NCBI RefSeq assembly: GCF_008710745.1
Contig: NZ_VYSA01000005.1
Span: 62,001 to 126,000 of the forward strand
Length of the DNA stretch: 64,000 nt
Direction of reading: 5' to 3'
Source: Microbacterium rhizomatis
GTDB lineage: Bacteria > Actinomycetota > Actinomycetes > Actinomycetales > Microbacteriaceae
Of the stretch, positions 34,914-44,444 are shown piece by piece. The notes under the pieces were generated by a model. The model was given only the letters and a program-made list of their open reading frames with translations, made no database searches and was not told the origin of the DNA. Position 1 is the first letter of the stretch. Each line of letters begins with the position of its first letter. Both the position numbers and the translations under genes were made by a program.

Positions 34914-36046
34914 CGCGTCGTCTCCTTCGGTCGCGGGCCCGCGGGGGTCGCAGGCTTCGCCGGGCGCACTTCGTACTGACGCGCTCGCCGCTTTGAGACC
35001 GGTCGGTCGCGCAGCACCCAGCGCTGGAAGATCGTGAAGACGACGATGATCACGAACAGGATGAAGGCGATCGCCGCGCCCTGCCCCCACTCCTGGGAGA
35101 TGAACGCCGACTGATAGCTGAGATAGGCGGGGGTGAGCGTGGTCTTACCCGGCCCGCCCTGCGTGCCGGTGTAGATCTGATCGAACACCTGCCAGCATCC
35201 GATCAGTCCGAGCGTGAGCACCGTGAACAGGGTCGGGCGCAACTGGGGAAGGGTGACCCTCCAGAAGCGCTGCCAGCCGCTCGCGCCGTCCATCATCGCC
35301 GCTTCGTCGATGTCATGCCCGAGGTTCTGGAGCGCAGCGATGAACAGCAGCATGAACGTGCCGCTGGTGGTGAAGACGGCCATCAGCACGAATGCGCTCA
35401 TGGCGACCGAGGGGCCGGCGAGCCAGTCCCACCACGACACGGAGAGGAACCCGTTCTGGGTGAGCGCGTCAGGACCGCTCGTCACGCCGACGGTGGCCAG
35501 GGCGTTGTGCACGATGCCGCTCGGGTCGTTGAACCAGTTCGGTCCGTTGATACCGACCCACGACAGGATCTGGTTGATCACGCCGGTCGAGGAGAAGAGG
35601 AAGAGCCAGAGGACCGTGATGGCGACGGAGCTGGTCACCGACGGGAAGTAGAACGCAGTGCGGAAGAACCCGCGCCCTCGGAGGATCGCGCGATTGACCA
35701 GGACCGCGAGGAAGAGCGAGAGCGCGGTCTGCAGCGGCACGACGAGGACCACGTACCAGGCGTTGTTGCGCAGCGAGATCCCGAAATTGCGTTCGGCGAG
35801 GCCGCCGCCAGTCGTGACGGCGGCGTAGTTGTCCAGGCCCACGAAGCCGACGCTCGAAGAGAACGGGCTGCCGCGCCCCGTCCAGTCCGAGAAGCTCACC
35901 CAGAGCGCCATGACGACCGGGATGAGGAGGAAGACGCCGAGGATGATCAGCACGGGGGCGGTGAAGATCCATCCGGCGGCGGCCTCGCCGCGCCGGATCC
36001 CTCGTGAGGGAGACCCGGAGCGGCGAGGCATTGCCACAGTGGCCAT
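34910..36046 (-). CDS. ABC sugar transporter permease, MalF type (second system)
   Basis: A 378-residue permease. TM1 is AAAGWIFTAPVLIILGVFLLIPVVMALWVSF split by the usual Pro, and a second membrane segment FRTAFYFPSVTSSVAITVLWLFLF follows. EAAMMDGASGWQRFWRVTLP is the EAA loop. The block between about residues 160 and 215 (GINGPNWFNDPSGIVHNALATVG) is a larger periplasmic loop than in the first operon. The start is ATG 36046; the frame is open upstream without homology. The gene follows the binding protein by 5 bases. Confidence 0.92.
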   Translation of the reverse strand: MATVAMPRRSGSPSRGIRRGEAAAGWIFTAPVLIILGVFLLIPVVMALWVSFSDWTGRGSPFSSSVGFVGLDNYAAVTTGGGLAERNFGISLRNNAWYVVLVVPLQTALSLFLAVLVNRAILRGRGFFRTAFYFPSVTSSVAITVLWLFLFSSTGVINQILSWVGINGPNWFNDPSGIVHNALATVGVTSGPDALTQNGFLSVSWWDWLAGPSVAMSAFVLMAVFTTSGTFMLLFIAALQNLGHDIDEAAMMDGASGWQRFWRVTLPQLRPTLFTVLTLGLIGCWQVFDQIYTGTQGGPGKTTLTPAYLSYQSAFISQEWGQGAAIAFILFVIIVVFTIFQRWVLRDRPVSKRRARQYEVRPAKPATPAGPRPKETTR

Positions 36047-36051
36047 CGGCG

Positions 36052-37308
36052 TTATCCGACGATCGCCTGGAGGTTGGACTGGACCGAGCTCAGGATCGCC
36101 TTCGGGTCGCCGGACTTCAGCGACTCGAGCTGCGAGTTGAAGTCGGTGATCACGTCTGCCGCACCCGCTTCGTTCGGCGGGAACTGCGCGTAGGTCGCGC
36201 CATCCAGGAACGCGGACAGGTCGGGGTTGGCGCTCTTCCACGCGTCCGCGGCCGACTGGATCGACGGCATCGGGCCGAACGCCTTCGAGAACGCGAGCTG
36301 CTGATCGGTCGAGGTGAGGTATTCGACCAGGTCGAGTGCCGCCTTCTGGTTCGGGCTGTCGGCCGCCATGCCCCAGCAGTTCGTGAACTGCAGGGTGCCC
36401 TGCCCGCCCGGGCCCTCGGGGAGCTGGGCGACGGCGTACTTGATGTCGGGGTAGTCGTTCGTCATGGCGCCGGTGATCCAGTTGCCCTCGATCACCATCG
36501 CGGCCTTCTGGGTGCCGAAGGCCTCGCCGCCCCAGCCCGCGCCCACGTCGGAGGCGAACGCGAACGAGCCGTCGTTCAGGTGGGTCTTGACGTAGGTCAG
36601 TGCGTCGATGTTCTGCTGACTGTCGGCCGCGGCCTTCCCGTCGACGACCATCCCGCCGCCCGCCTGCGCCATGAAGGAGCCGACGCGCTGGTACTCCGCG
36701 CCGAACGCGAGGCCGACGTGACCGTTCCCGGTCAGCTTGGTCGCCACCGCCGAGAGCTGGTCCCACGTGGTCGGGATGTCGGCATCGGTGAGCCCTGCAG
36801 CCGCCCACATGTCGGTGTTAATGACCAGGCCGAGCGTCGAGAAGTCTTTCGGGGCGCAGTAGAACTGGTCGTCGACGGTGAAGTTCTGCACCAGCGAGGG
36901 GTAGAAGTCGTCCTTGTTGGCGAGCTGGTCACCGTACGCCTTGAGCGACCCATTGCTCGCGTAGCCGGCGATCGCATCGGTCGACAGGTAGAAGAGGTCC
37001 GGCGGCGAACCGGCCGCGAAGCCCTGTGAGAGCTGCTGGGGAAGGTCGTTGGCGACCTGGACGGTGGCGTCGACGCCGGACTTGGCCGACCAGGCGGCGA
37101 CAGCGTCTTGGACCGCTTTGGTCTCGGCATCGCCTGAGGACCCGATGAGGATGCTGAGCGCGTCGCTCGAGGACGTCAGGTCGCCTGCGCTGCCGCCGCT
37201 CGCTGCGGGCTCGTCGAAGCTCGACCCTCCGCAGCCGGTGAGGGCGAGCGCTCCGGTGACGAGGAGTGCCCCCGCCGCGAGGAGCGTTCGTGTGGTGTGC
37301 CGTGTCAT
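36052..37308 (-). CDS. Lipoprotein sugar-binding protein of the second ABC system
   Basis: A 418-residue extracellular solute-binding protein. The signal peptide MTRHTTRTLLAAGALLVTGA ends in a lipobox LALTGC, with Cys26 to be lipidated. Mature sequence LSILIGSSGDAETKAVQDAVAAW begins the family 1 fold, and GFAAGSPPDLFYLSTDAIA and MVIEGNWITGAM are characteristic ligand-facing stretches. AAAGGAG lies about 12 bases upstream of the ATG. It is the first gene of the operon and sits opposite the LacI regulator. The sugar is probably an alpha-glucoside from the debranching enzyme, which is inference. Confidence 0.93.
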   Translation of the reverse strand: MTRHTTRTLLAAGALLVTGALALTGCGGSSFDEPAASGGSAGDLTSSSDALSILIGSSGDAETKAVQDAVAAWSAKSGVDATVQVANDLPQQLSQGFAAGSPPDLFYLSTDAIAGYASNGSLKAYGDQLANKDDFYPSLVQNFTVDDQFYCAPKDFSTLGLVINTDMWAAAGLTDADIPTTWDQLSAVATKLTGNGHVGLAFGAEYQRVGSFMAQAGGGMVVDGKAAADSQQNIDALTYVKTHLNDGSFAFASDVGAGWGGEAFGTQKAAMVIEGNWITGAMTNDYPDIKYAVAQLPEGPGGQGTLQFTNCWGMAADSPNQKAALDLVEYLTSTDQQLAFSKAFGPMPSIQSAADAWKSANPDLSAFLDGATYAQFPPNEAGAADVITDFNSQLESLKSGDPKAILSSVQSNLQAIVG

Positions 37309-37349
37309 GTGTCTCTTCTCCTTTGATGAGGCGTGAGGGCGCCAGATTC

Positions 37350-37362
37350 TTGATCGATCCAA
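37350..37362. promoter_or_regulatory. LacI-type operator candidate 1
   Basis: TTGATCGATCCAA, an imperfect palindrome around GATCGATC, lies in the untranslated leader of the binding-protein operon. It shares TTGATCG with the candidate at 37372. Confidence 0.6.
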
Positions 37363-37371
37363 ACGCAGAAC

Positions 37372-37385
37372 TTTGATCGTTCAAA
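37372..37385. promoter_or_regulatory. LacI-type operator candidate 2
   Basis: TTTGATCGTTCAAA has perfect 5-base arms and lies about 10 bases downstream of the predicted transcription start of the operon, a roadblock position for the neighbouring LacI-family repressor. Confidence 0.65.
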
Positions 37386-37401
37386 AATCTTCGTTGCCAA
37401 C

Positions 37402-37430
37402 ACGCTAAAGAGCGCTCCGGATCGTGTCAA
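37402..37430 (-). promoter_or_regulatory. Promoter of the second ABC sugar operon
   Basis: On the minus strand TTGACA (37430-37425) and TAGCGT (37407-37402) are separated by exactly 17 bases, a textbook vegetative promoter. Transcription would start near 37396, upstream of both operator candidates. Confidence 0.75.
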
Positions 37431-37507
37431 GGGGTTTGCACGCCCCATATGATTCGATTTGTAACGATCAGATCGCTGGCCGCGCATCAGCCGGGAGGGG
37501 AGTCGGA

Positions 37508-38518
37508 ATGTCGAAAGCGCCCACCGTCGACGACGTCGCGCGTGTCGCCGGGGTCTCGCGTCAGACCGTCTCGAACGTCGTGAACTCGCCGGCGATCGTG
37601 CGCGAGGCCACGCGCGAGCGCGTCGAACGCGCCATCACCGAGCTCGGGTATCGCCCGCACGCCGCCGCCCGGCAGCTGCGCACTCGACGAAGCTCCACGA
37701 TCGGCGTGCATCTGGATCCCTACGCGGGAGGCATCTCGGGCGTCGTACTGGACCGCTTCGTCCACGCCCTCACCGAACGGGCGACCGAGCGCGGTATGCG
37801 CCTCCTCGTCTTCGCCGCCCGCACACCCAATCAGGAGATCGAGCGGATGGCCGACCTGCTCGACGGCGGCGAGGTCGACGCGGTCGTGATCACGGGAACG
37901 TTCCACGGCGACCCCCGAACCGACTGGCTCTCCCAGCGCGGCGTTCCGTTCGTCTCGTTCGGGCGCCCGTGGGGGGTGGACGACGTCGCAGAGCCCGCCC
38001 ACCTCTGGGTCGATGTCGATGGCGCGGCGGGAACCCGTGCCGCCACCATCCACGCCCTGAGGGCCGCGGGGCGCGATGTCGCGTTCCTGGGCTGGCCCGA
38101 GGGCTCGGGTACGGGGGATGATCGTGAGCGCGGCTGGCGCGAGGCGATGCGGGATGCGGGGGCCACCGGCATCCGGCTTTCCGCGGAGGAGAATGTCAGC
38201 GCTGCGCGGACGGTCGTCGCTCGCGCCCTCGACGGTGACGACGAGGTCTCGGCGATCGTCGCGGCGAGCGATGTCCTCGCGATCGGCGCGCAGCTTGCAG
38301 CCTCCTCGCTCGGGCGTGCGGACGTGCGGGTCTACGGCTTCGACAACACACCGGCGGCCGAGGCGCTGGGGATCAGCAGCGTGGAGCAGCTTCCCGAGAG
38401 AGTCGCCGCGGGCGCGCTGGAACTGCTGATGGGGCCGACGGGAAGCGTCGTCGCACCCCAGGAACCGGCGGCGGGCTCGGCGCACGTTCTGGTGGAACCT
38501 CGCCTGATCGTGCGCTGA
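37508..38518 (+). CDS. LacI-family transcriptional regulator
   Basis: A 336-residue repressor. The DNA-binding helix-turn-helix is at about residues 6-25 (TVDDVARVAGVSRQTVSNVV) with the hinge ELGYRPHAAARQLRTRRS. The periplasmic-binding-like effector domain includes VDAVVITGTFHGD, HLWVDVDGAAGTRAA and FLGWPEGSGTGDDRERGW. The start ATG 37508 is preceded by GGAGGGGAG. It is divergent from the ABC operon, whose leader carries two operator-like palindromes, so it likely represses that operon until the sugar or a derivative binds. Confidence 0.9.
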   Translation: MSKAPTVDDVARVAGVSRQTVSNVVNSPAIVREATRERVERAITELGYRPHAAARQLRTRRSSTIGVHLDPYAGGISGVVLDRFVHALTERATERGMRLLVFAARTPNQEIERMADLLDGGEVDAVVITGTFHGDPRTDWLSQRGVPFVSFGRPWGVDDVAEPAHLWVDVDGAAGTRAATIHALRAAGRDVAFLGWPEGSGTGDDRERGWREAMRDAGATGIRLSAEENVSAARTVVARALDGDDEVSAIVAASDVLAIGAQLAASSLGRADVRVYGFDNTPAAEALGISSVEQLPERVAAGALELLMGPTGSVVAPQEPAAGSAHVLVEPRLIVR

Positions 38519-38539
38519 GCCCGGGGTCGGACCGCCGTC

Positions 38540-38563
38540 GGAGCGCGAGTCGATCGACGCTCC
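38540..38563. terminator. Weak hairpin between convergent regulator genes
   Basis: GGAGCG (38540-38545) pairs with CGCTCC (38558-38563), enclosing the palindrome GTCGATCGAC. It is the only structure in the 60-base gap between the convergent lacI-type and iclR-type genes. Confidence 0.4.
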
Positions 38564-38578
38564 GCTCGATCGGGCTCG

Positions 38579-39346
38579 TCAGATCGGACGTCCGATCCGG
38601 CGCGAGAGCTCTGCCGCCGCGTGCGAGACGGCCTCTATCAACGGGGCGGTGTCGACTTCGCGCTCACCGGGATAGGTGGTGGCGAACGCGGCGGCGGGCC
38701 ATCCGGCATGGTCGCGCACGACGGCGGCCACCGAACACAGCCCGAGCGTGACCTCACCGTCCTCCGACGCGTAACCGCCGGCCCGCGTCCTGCGCAGGAC
38801 GTCGCGGAGTTCACCCGGCGTTCGCGGCCCCCGTCCTGTGCGGTCGGCGAAGGCCGACGCATCCGGATACAGCGCACGCACCTGCTCGCGGGAGAGCGCG
38901 GCGAGCATTGCACGACCCGACGCGGTCAGGTGGGCGGGGAGCCGGACGCCGACATCGGTCACCAGCGCGGGGCGCCGCGGCGCGCGCTCTTGCACGATGT
39001 AGAGCACGTCGCGGCCGGTCATGACTGCGAGGTGGGCGCTCTCGCCCGTGCGGTCGGCGAGCGCGGCAACGAGCGGACGGCCGAGACGTGCGAGCGGCTG
39101 CTGCCGCGCGAAGCCGCCGGCCAGCTCGAACGCCGCCGTGCCCAGGCCCCATCGGCGCTCCGCGACGACATGCACGACGAACCCGTGCTGTTCGAGTGCG
39201 CCGAGGAGGTGGTACACGCTCGACCTCGGAATGCGGAGGGCGCTCGCGAGGGTCCGTGCAGAGACGGGGCCGGGCTGACGCGACATGTGCGCGAGGATCC
39301 GGAGGGTCTGATCCGCGGCGGGGACCTGAGGGCTCTTGTCTGGCAT
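38579..39346 (-). CDS. IclR-family regulator, probable hut repressor
   Basis: A 255-residue regulator. The N-terminal winged helix is ADQTLRILAHMSRQPGPVSARTLASALRIPRSSVYHLLGALEQHG. The GAF-like effector domain follows (SAHLAVMTGRDVLYIVQERAP, then LPAHLTASGRAMLAAL and TLGLCSVAAVVRDHAGWPAAAF). It is divergent from hutH and its start codon lies within a perfect 8-base-arm palindrome, so it probably controls the hut genes and itself. The effector would then be urocanate or histidine by analogy with other hut regulators. Confidence 0.88.
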   Translation of the reverse strand: MPDKSPQVPAADQTLRILAHMSRQPGPVSARTLASALRIPRSSVYHLLGALEQHGFVVHVVAERRWGLGTAAFELAGGFARQQPLARLGRPLVAALADRTGESAHLAVMTGRDVLYIVQERAPRRPALVTDVGVRLPAHLTASGRAMLAALSREQVRALYPDASAFADRTGRGPRTPGELRDVLRRTRAGGYASEDGEVTLGLCSVAAVVRDHAGWPAAAFATTYPGEREVDTAPLIEAVSHAAAELSRRIGRPI

Positions 39347-39355
39347 ACCAGACAA
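39336..39355. promoter_or_regulatory. Operator palindrome over the iclR-type start codon
   Basis: TTGTCTGG-CATA-CCAGACAA: eight-base perfect arms around a four-base centre that includes the ATG of the regulator (39346-39344). It lies about 53 bases before hutH, so one bound protein could block both divergent genes. Confidence 0.75.
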
Positions 39356-39407
39356 AGAATGCCATAACCCCATGTTCCCGGCGCGCACGCGGGTGTGGAC
39401 TCGACGC

Positions 39408-41057
39408 ATGAACACCGCGTCCTCACCGACCGCTCCCACCGGTACCGGGGCAGAGGCTCGCACCACCGTCGTGGTGGGCGCCGACCCGTTGCGAGCCGCC
39501 GACGTGGTCGCCGTGGCGCGCCACGGCGCACGGGTCGAGATCGATCCGGCCGCCCTCGTGCGGGTCGCCGCCACTCGCGCACTGATCGAGTCGCTCGCCG
39601 ACGACCCGGCCCCGCACTACGGCATCTCGACGGGGTTCGGCGCGCTCGCGACGACGTTCATCGCTCCCGAACGCCGGCGCCAGCTGCAGGCGAGTCTGAT
39701 CCGCTCGCACGCGGCCGGCACGGGGCCGGAGGTCGAGGAAGAGGTGGTTCGCGCACTGCAGCTCCTGCGACTGCAGACGCTCGCCACCGGGCGTACCGGA
39801 GTGCGCCCGGTCGTCGTGCAGACCTATGCGTCGATGCTCAATTCGCGGATCTCCCCCGTCGTCCGGGAGTACGGGTCGCTCGGCTGCTCGGGCGACCTGG
39901 CACCGCTCGCACACGTCGCCCTCGCGGCGATGGGCGAAGGCGAGGTGCGGGTACCCGCCGGCGCCGACGGTGGCGGCCCGGTTGCGGCATCCGCCGCCCT
40001 CGCCGATGCCGGTCTCGCGCCCCTCGAGCTCCGCGAGAAGGAGGGCCTCGCGCTCATCAACGGCACGGACGGGATGCTCGGGATGCTGCTCCTCGCCCTC
40101 GACGATCTCTCCATGCTCCTGGACACCGCAGATGTCGCGGCGGCGATGTCGATCGAGAGCCAGCTGGGCACGGATGCCGTCTTCGCCGCCGACCTCATGG
40201 CGCTGCGTCCGCAGACCGGGCAGACCGCCTCGGCCACGCGGCTCCGCAGGCTGCTGGCCGGGTCGCCGATCATGGCCAGTCACCGCGATCCCGCCGTCTG
40301 CACCCGCGTGCAGGACGCGTATTCGCTGCGGTGCTCTCCGCAGGTGCACGGCGGCGCACGAGACACGGTGGAGCACGCACGGATCGTCGCGACCCGTGAG
40401 CTGGCCGCAGCCGTCGACAATCCGGTGGTGACGGTCGACGGACGCGTTGAATCCAACGGCAACTTCCACGGAGCGCCGATCGCGTACGTGCTGGACTTCC
40501 TCGCGATCGTCGTGGCCGACGTCGCATCGATCTCGGAGCGGCGCACCGACCGCGCCCTCGACCCCGCGCGGAGCAACGGACTGCCGCCCTTCCTCGCCGA
40601 CGAGGTGGGGGTGGATTCCGGCATGATGATCGCCCAGTACGCCGCGGCCGGGATCGTGTCGGAGCTCAAGCGACTCGCGGTTCCGGCATCCGTCGACTCG
40701 ATCCCCTCGAGCGCGATGCAGGAAGACCACGTGTCGATGGGCTGGGCCTCTGCTCGCAAGCTGCGGCGAGCGATCGACGGACTCTCGCGGGTGCTCGCGA
40801 TCGAGCTGCTGACAGCCTCGCGCGCACTCGACCTGCGCTCCCCGCTGGTGCCCGCGATGCCGACGGGTGCGGTGCGCGACCTGGTGCGCACCCGCGCCGG
40901 CGGGCCCGGCCCCGACCGGTTCCTCTCGCCCGAGATCGAGGCCGTCACCGACCTCGTCGCCTCGGGCACGGTGAGCGCCGCCGCCGACGCCGCCCTTGCG
41001 CGAGGTCCGGGTGGCGCGGCTTCGGAGATCCGCCCCGACGCGGAGCCCGCGTCATGA
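39408..41057 (+). CDS. hutH: Histidine ammonia-lyase
   Basis: A 549-residue enzyme that removes ammonia from L-histidine to give urocanate. The self-made MIO cofactor comes from [14 protein letters not shown], here Cys160-Ser161-Gly162; Cys instead of Ala in the triad also occurs in other actinobacterial HutH proteins. [16 protein letters not shown] and [18 protein letters not shown] are the other signatures. I start at ATG 39408; the frame extends upstream into the operator. It is the first gene of hutHUI and overlaps hutU or its leader as ATGA. Confidence 0.95.
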   Translation: MNTASSPTAPTGTGAEARTTVVVGADPLRAADVVAVARHGARVEIDPAALVRVAATRALIESLADDPAPHYGISTGFGALATTFIAPERRRQLQASLIRSHAAGTGPEVEEEVVRALQLLRLQTLATGRTGVRPVVVQTYASMLNSRISPVVREYGSLGCSGDLAPLAHVALAAMGEGEVRVPAGADGGGPVAASAALADAGLAPLELREKEGLALINGTDGMLGMLLLALDDLSMLLDTADVAAAMSIESQLGTDAVFAADLMALRPQTGQTASATRLRRLLAGSPIMASHRDPAVCTRVQDAYSLRCSPQVHGGARDTVEHARIVATRELAAAVDNPVVTVDGRVESNGNFHGAPIAYVLDFLAIVVADVASISERRTDRALDPARSNGLPPFLADEVGVDSGMMIAQYAAAGIVSELKRLAVPASVDSIPSSAMQEDHVSMGWASARKLRRAIDGLSRVLAIELLTASRALDLRSPLVPAMPTGAVRDLVRTRAGGPGPDRFLSPEIEAVTDLVASGTVSAAADAALARGPGGAASEIRPDAEPAS

Positions 41058-41119
41058 TCGGATCCGAGGCACCCCAGATCGCCGAAGAACCGTCTGCCGT
41101 CGTCATCGAGGAGGCCCGC

Positions 41120-42784
41120 ATGATCACCCCCGAAACCACCCCCGCGCACCCCGTGCGCGCCCCTCGCGGCAACGACAGAACCGCGCAGAGCTGGGGTGCC
41201 GAGGCAGCCAAGCGCATGCTCATGAACAACCTCGATCCGGAGGTCGCCGAACATCCGGAAGATCTCGTGGTGTACGGCGGCACGGGCAAGGCCGCACGCA
41301 GCTGGGCCGCGTACGAGGCGATCATCCGCACGCTCGACGAGCTCGCACCCGACGAGACACTGCTGGTGCAGTCCGGCAAGCCCGTGGGCGTGTTCCGCAC
41401 CCACGAGTGGGCGCCGCGCGTGCTCATCGCCAATTCGAACCTGGTAGGCGATTGGGCGACATGGCCCGAGTTCCGTCGCCTCGAGGCGCTCGGACTGACC
41501 ATGTACGGCCAGATGACCGCGGGCTCGTGGATCTACATCGGGACGCAGGGCATCCTGCAGGGCACCTACGAGACCTTCGCCGCCGTCGCACGCTCGCTCG
41601 GTCGTGACGACCTGGCCGGAACCCTCACCCTGACCGGAGGCTGCGGCGGGATGGGCGGCGCACAGCCGCTCGCGGTCACGATGAACGGCGGGGTGGTGCT
41701 CATCGTCGACGTCGACGAATCGCGCCTCGCCCGCCGCGTGGAGCACGGGTACCTCGACCAGTACACGACCGATCTGGACGCGGCGGTGGAGCGTGCCATG
41801 GCAGCGAAGGCGAGGGGCGAGGCACTCAGCGTCGGTGTCGTCGGCAACGCCGCCCTGGTCTTTCCTGAACTCCTGCAGCGCGGCATCCCGATCGACATCG
41901 TCACCGACCAGACCAGCGCGCACGACCCGCTCGCGTACGTTCCGGTCGGGATCGCCGTCGAGGATGCCGCCGCCGCGGCGGCCGACGATGCCGAAGCGTT
42001 CACCATCCGTGCGCGCGGGAGCATGGCGAAGCAGGTGGCCGCGATGGTGGGATTCCAGGATGCCGGAGCCACCGTCTTCGACTACGGCAACTCGATCCGC
42101 CGCGAGGCCGAGCTGGGCGGATTCACCAGGGCATTCGAGTTCCCCGGCTTCGTGCCCGCCTACATCCGTCCGCAGTTCGCCGAGGGGCGCGGTCCTTTCC
42201 GATGGGTCGCGCTGTCGGGCGACCCCGACGACATCCGCAAGACGGACCGGGCGGTGATCGATCTGTTCCCCGATGACGTGGGCCTTCGGCGCTGGATAGA
42301 GCAGGCGGGCGAGAAGGTGCATTTCGAGGGTCTGCCGGCCCGCATCTGCTGGCTCGGCTACCGGGAGCGCCATCTGGCCGGGTTGAAGTTCAACGAGATG
42401 GTGGCGTCGGGCGAACTGTCAGCGCCCATCGTGATCGGCCGCGACCATCTGGATGCGGGCTCGGTCGCCTCGCCCTACCGTGAGACGGAGGCGATGGCCG
42501 ACGGCTCGGACGCGATCGCCGACTGGCCGCTGCTGAACGCTCTGCTGAACACGGCCAGCGGGGCCTCCTGGGTCTCGATCCATCACGGTGGAGGGGTCGG
42601 CATCGGCCGCAGCATCCACGCGGGTCAGGTGACGGTCGCCGACGGCACCGCGCTCGCCGCGGAGAAGCTCGAACGTGTCCTGACCAACGACCCGGGCACG
42701 GGTGTGATGCGGCACGTCGACGCCGGTTACGAACGGGCCAAGGAGGTCGCGCGGGACCGCGGCTTGAAGGTGCCGATGCTGTGA
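41120..42784 (+). CDS. hutU: Urocanate hydratase
   Basis: A 554-residue NAD-dependent urocanase that turns urocanate into imidazolone propionate. Motifs: [27 protein letters not shown]-type substrate region ([22 protein letters not shown]), [19 protein letters not shown] (NAD loop) and [16 protein letters not shown] 41120 has GAGGAGG upstream and gives the usual length; ATG 41054, overlapping the hutH stop, would add 22 residues. The stop overlaps the hutI start. Confidence 0.95.
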   Translation: MITPETTPAHPVRAPRGNDRTAQSWGAEAAKRMLMNNLDPEVAEHPEDLVVYGGTGKAARSWAAYEAIIRTLDELAPDETLLVQSGKPVGVFRTHEWAPRVLIANSNLVGDWATWPEFRRLEALGLTMYGQMTAGSWIYIGTQGILQGTYETFAAVARSLGRDDLAGTLTLTGGCGGMGGAQPLAVTMNGGVVLIVDVDESRLARRVEHGYLDQYTTDLDAAVERAMAAKARGEALSVGVVGNAALVFPELLQRGIPIDIVTDQTSAHDPLAYVPVGIAVEDAAAAAADDAEAFTIRARGSMAKQVAAMVGFQDAGATVFDYGNSIRREAELGGFTRAFEFPGFVPAYIRPQFAEGRGPFRWVALSGDPDDIRKTDRAVIDLFPDDVGLRRWIEQAGEKVHFEGLPARICWLGYRERHLAGLKFNEMVASGELSAPIVIGRDHLDAGSVASPYRETEAMADGSDAIADWPLLNALLNTASGASWVSIHHGGGVGIGRSIHAGQVTVADGTALAAEKLERVLTNDPGTGVMRHVDAGYERAKEVARDRGLKVPML

Positions 42785-43959
42785 CTGCGACGCTGATCAC
42801 CGGCATCGGCGAGCTGACGACCAACGTCGGAGCGGCGGGCGACCCGTGCGGGACACGGCACGACGCCGCCGTGCTGATGGACGGCGGTCGCATCGAGTGG
42901 GTCGGCTCCGCCGCCGACGCGGCGGTGGGCGCCTCCGTGCAGATCGTCGATGCTCGGGGGCGGGCCGTCATACCCGGGTTCGTCGACAGTCACACCCATG
43001 TCGCCTTCGGCGGCGATCGCGCAGACGAGTTCGAGGCGCGCATGGCCGGGACGCCCTATGCCGCCGGAGGCATCCGGCGCACGGTCGCGGCGACGCGCGC
43101 GACATCCGACCACGAGCTGCGCGAGCGTATCGCCGGATTCGTGCGGGAGATGAACGAGCAGGGCACGACGTCCATCGAGATGAAGACGGGGTACGGCCTC
43201 ACGGTCGCGGACGAGGCCAGGCTGGTGCGGCTCGCCGCCGAAGTCACGCCCGAGGTCACGTTCCTGGGTGCGCACGTGGTCCCGGCCGAGTACGCCGACC
43301 GGCGTGAGGAGTATGTCGAGCTGGTCTGCGGGCCGATGCTGGCGGCCTGCGCTCCCCACAGTCGCTGGATCGACGTGTTCTGCGAGCGCGGGGCCTTCAC
43401 CGTGGAGGAGTCTCGCAGGGTTCTGACGGCGGGTATCGCTGCAGGACTCATGCCGCGCGTGCACGGCAACCAGCTCGGCCACGGCGACGGCGTGCGACTC
43501 GCGATCGAGATGGGCGCGGCATCCGTGGATCACTGCACGTACCTCGACGATACGGACGTGGCGGCTCTCGCCCGATCCGGCACGGTCGCCACGCTGCTGC
43601 CGGGGGTCGAGTTCTCGACCGGTCAGCCGTACCCCGATGCCCGTCGTCTGATCGACGAAGGGGTGACGGTCGCGCTGGCCAGCGACTGCAATCCGGGTTC
43701 GAGCTTCACCAGCTCGATGCCCTTCATGATCGCGCTCGCCGTGCGAGAGATGCGGATGACGACCGCGGAGGCGGTCTGGGCCGCGACAGCCGGGGGAGCA
43801 CGTGCACTTCGCCGCGACGATATCGGCGCGATCGCACCCGGTATGCGCGCCGACCTCGTGCTGCTGGCAGCGCCCAGCCGGGTTCATCTCGCCTACCGTC
43901 CGGGCGTGCCGCTGGTCGAGCGTGTGTGGAAGGACGGGGTCCCGCTGTCGCGCGGGTGA
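42781..43959 (+). CDS. hutI: Imidazolonepropionase
   Basis: A 392-residue amidohydrolase that opens imidazolone propionate to N-formimidoyl-glutamate. [25 protein letters not shown] holds the HxH metal pair and the family-specific acidic tail. [28 protein letters not shown] and [29 protein letters not shown] give later ligands and the substrate pocket. The start GTG overlaps the hutU stop (GTGA). The C-terminus reaches 5 bases from the end of the convergent phosphatase gene. Confidence 0.95.
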   Translation: MTATLITGIGELTTNVGAAGDPCGTRHDAAVLMDGGRIEWVGSAADAAVGASVQIVDARGRAVIPGFVDSHTHVAFGGDRADEFEARMAGTPYAAGGIRRTVAATRATSDHELRERIAGFVREMNEQGTTSIEMKTGYGLTVADEARLVRLAAEVTPEVTFLGAHVVPAEYADRREEYVELVCGPMLAACAPHSRWIDVFCERGAFTVEESRRVLTAGIAAGLMPRVHGNQLGHGDGVRLAIEMGAASVDHCTYLDDTDVAALARSGTVATLLPGVEFSTGQPYPDARRLIDEGVTVALASDCNPGSSFTSSMPFMIALAVREMRMTTAEAVWAATAGGARALRRDDIGAIAPGMRADLVLLAAPSRVHLAYRPGVPLVERVWKDGVPLSRG

Positions 43960-43964
43960 TCAGA

Positions 43965-44444
43965 TCAACGCGGACTGTCGAAGGTCCAGGATGCCGGGGC
44001 CGACGCCCCGGCGACGTCCCAATCGTCGTCATCCCAGGCGAAGGCCGCGACCGCGCACGTCGGCATGTGCCCGATGCCGTCGCCGGAGAGCCGCTCGGCC
44101 AGCACGGTCATACCCGGGTCGTGCGCGACGACGAGCACGCTGCGCGCTCCGGTCGCCTCGGCCTTGGCCCACAGCATCGCGGCCGTGGCCCCGTAGAGCT
44201 CATGATCCAGTGACACGGCGGTTCCGAGGGCCGCAGCGAACGCCTCGGCGGTCGTCCGTGCGCGCAACGCCGTGCTGGCGATGATCACGTCCGGGCGGAA
44301 GCCCGTGCGGGCGAGCCGATCAGCCATGGCCGGAGCATCCCGCATCCCGCGATCGTTCAATGGGCGATCGTGATCCGAGAGTGCGGCATCGCCCCAGTCC
44401 GATTTGGCGTGGCGCACCAGGACGAGCCGGATGCCGGCGCTCAC
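43965..44444 (-). CDS. SixA-like histidine phosphatase family protein
   Basis: A 159-residue phosphatase of the phosphoglycerate-mutase-like superfamily. RLVLVRHAKSDW carries the RHG-type catalytic His, SDHDRPLNDRGMRDAP matches the SixA signature, and SVLVVAHDPGMT the second His. Targets could be phosphohistidine proteins or small phosphate esters. It begins at GTG 44444, overlapping the hutG stop, so it is co-translated with hutG although no role in histidine breakdown is known to me. Confidence 0.88.
   Translation of the reverse strand: MSAGIRLVLVRHAKSDWGDAALSDHDRPLNDRGMRDAPAMADRLARTGFRPDVIIASTALRARTTAEAFAAALGTAVSLDHELYGATAAMLWAKAEATGARSVLVVAHDPGMTVLAERLSGDGIGHMPTCAVAAFAWDDDDWDVAGASAPASWTFDSPR

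Noticed and set aside
39872..39910. Cys-Ser-Gly in HutH as an inactivating change of the MIO triad
   Set aside because: The same triad occurs in other actinobacterial HutH proteins and still provides the MIO precursor, so it is not a loss.
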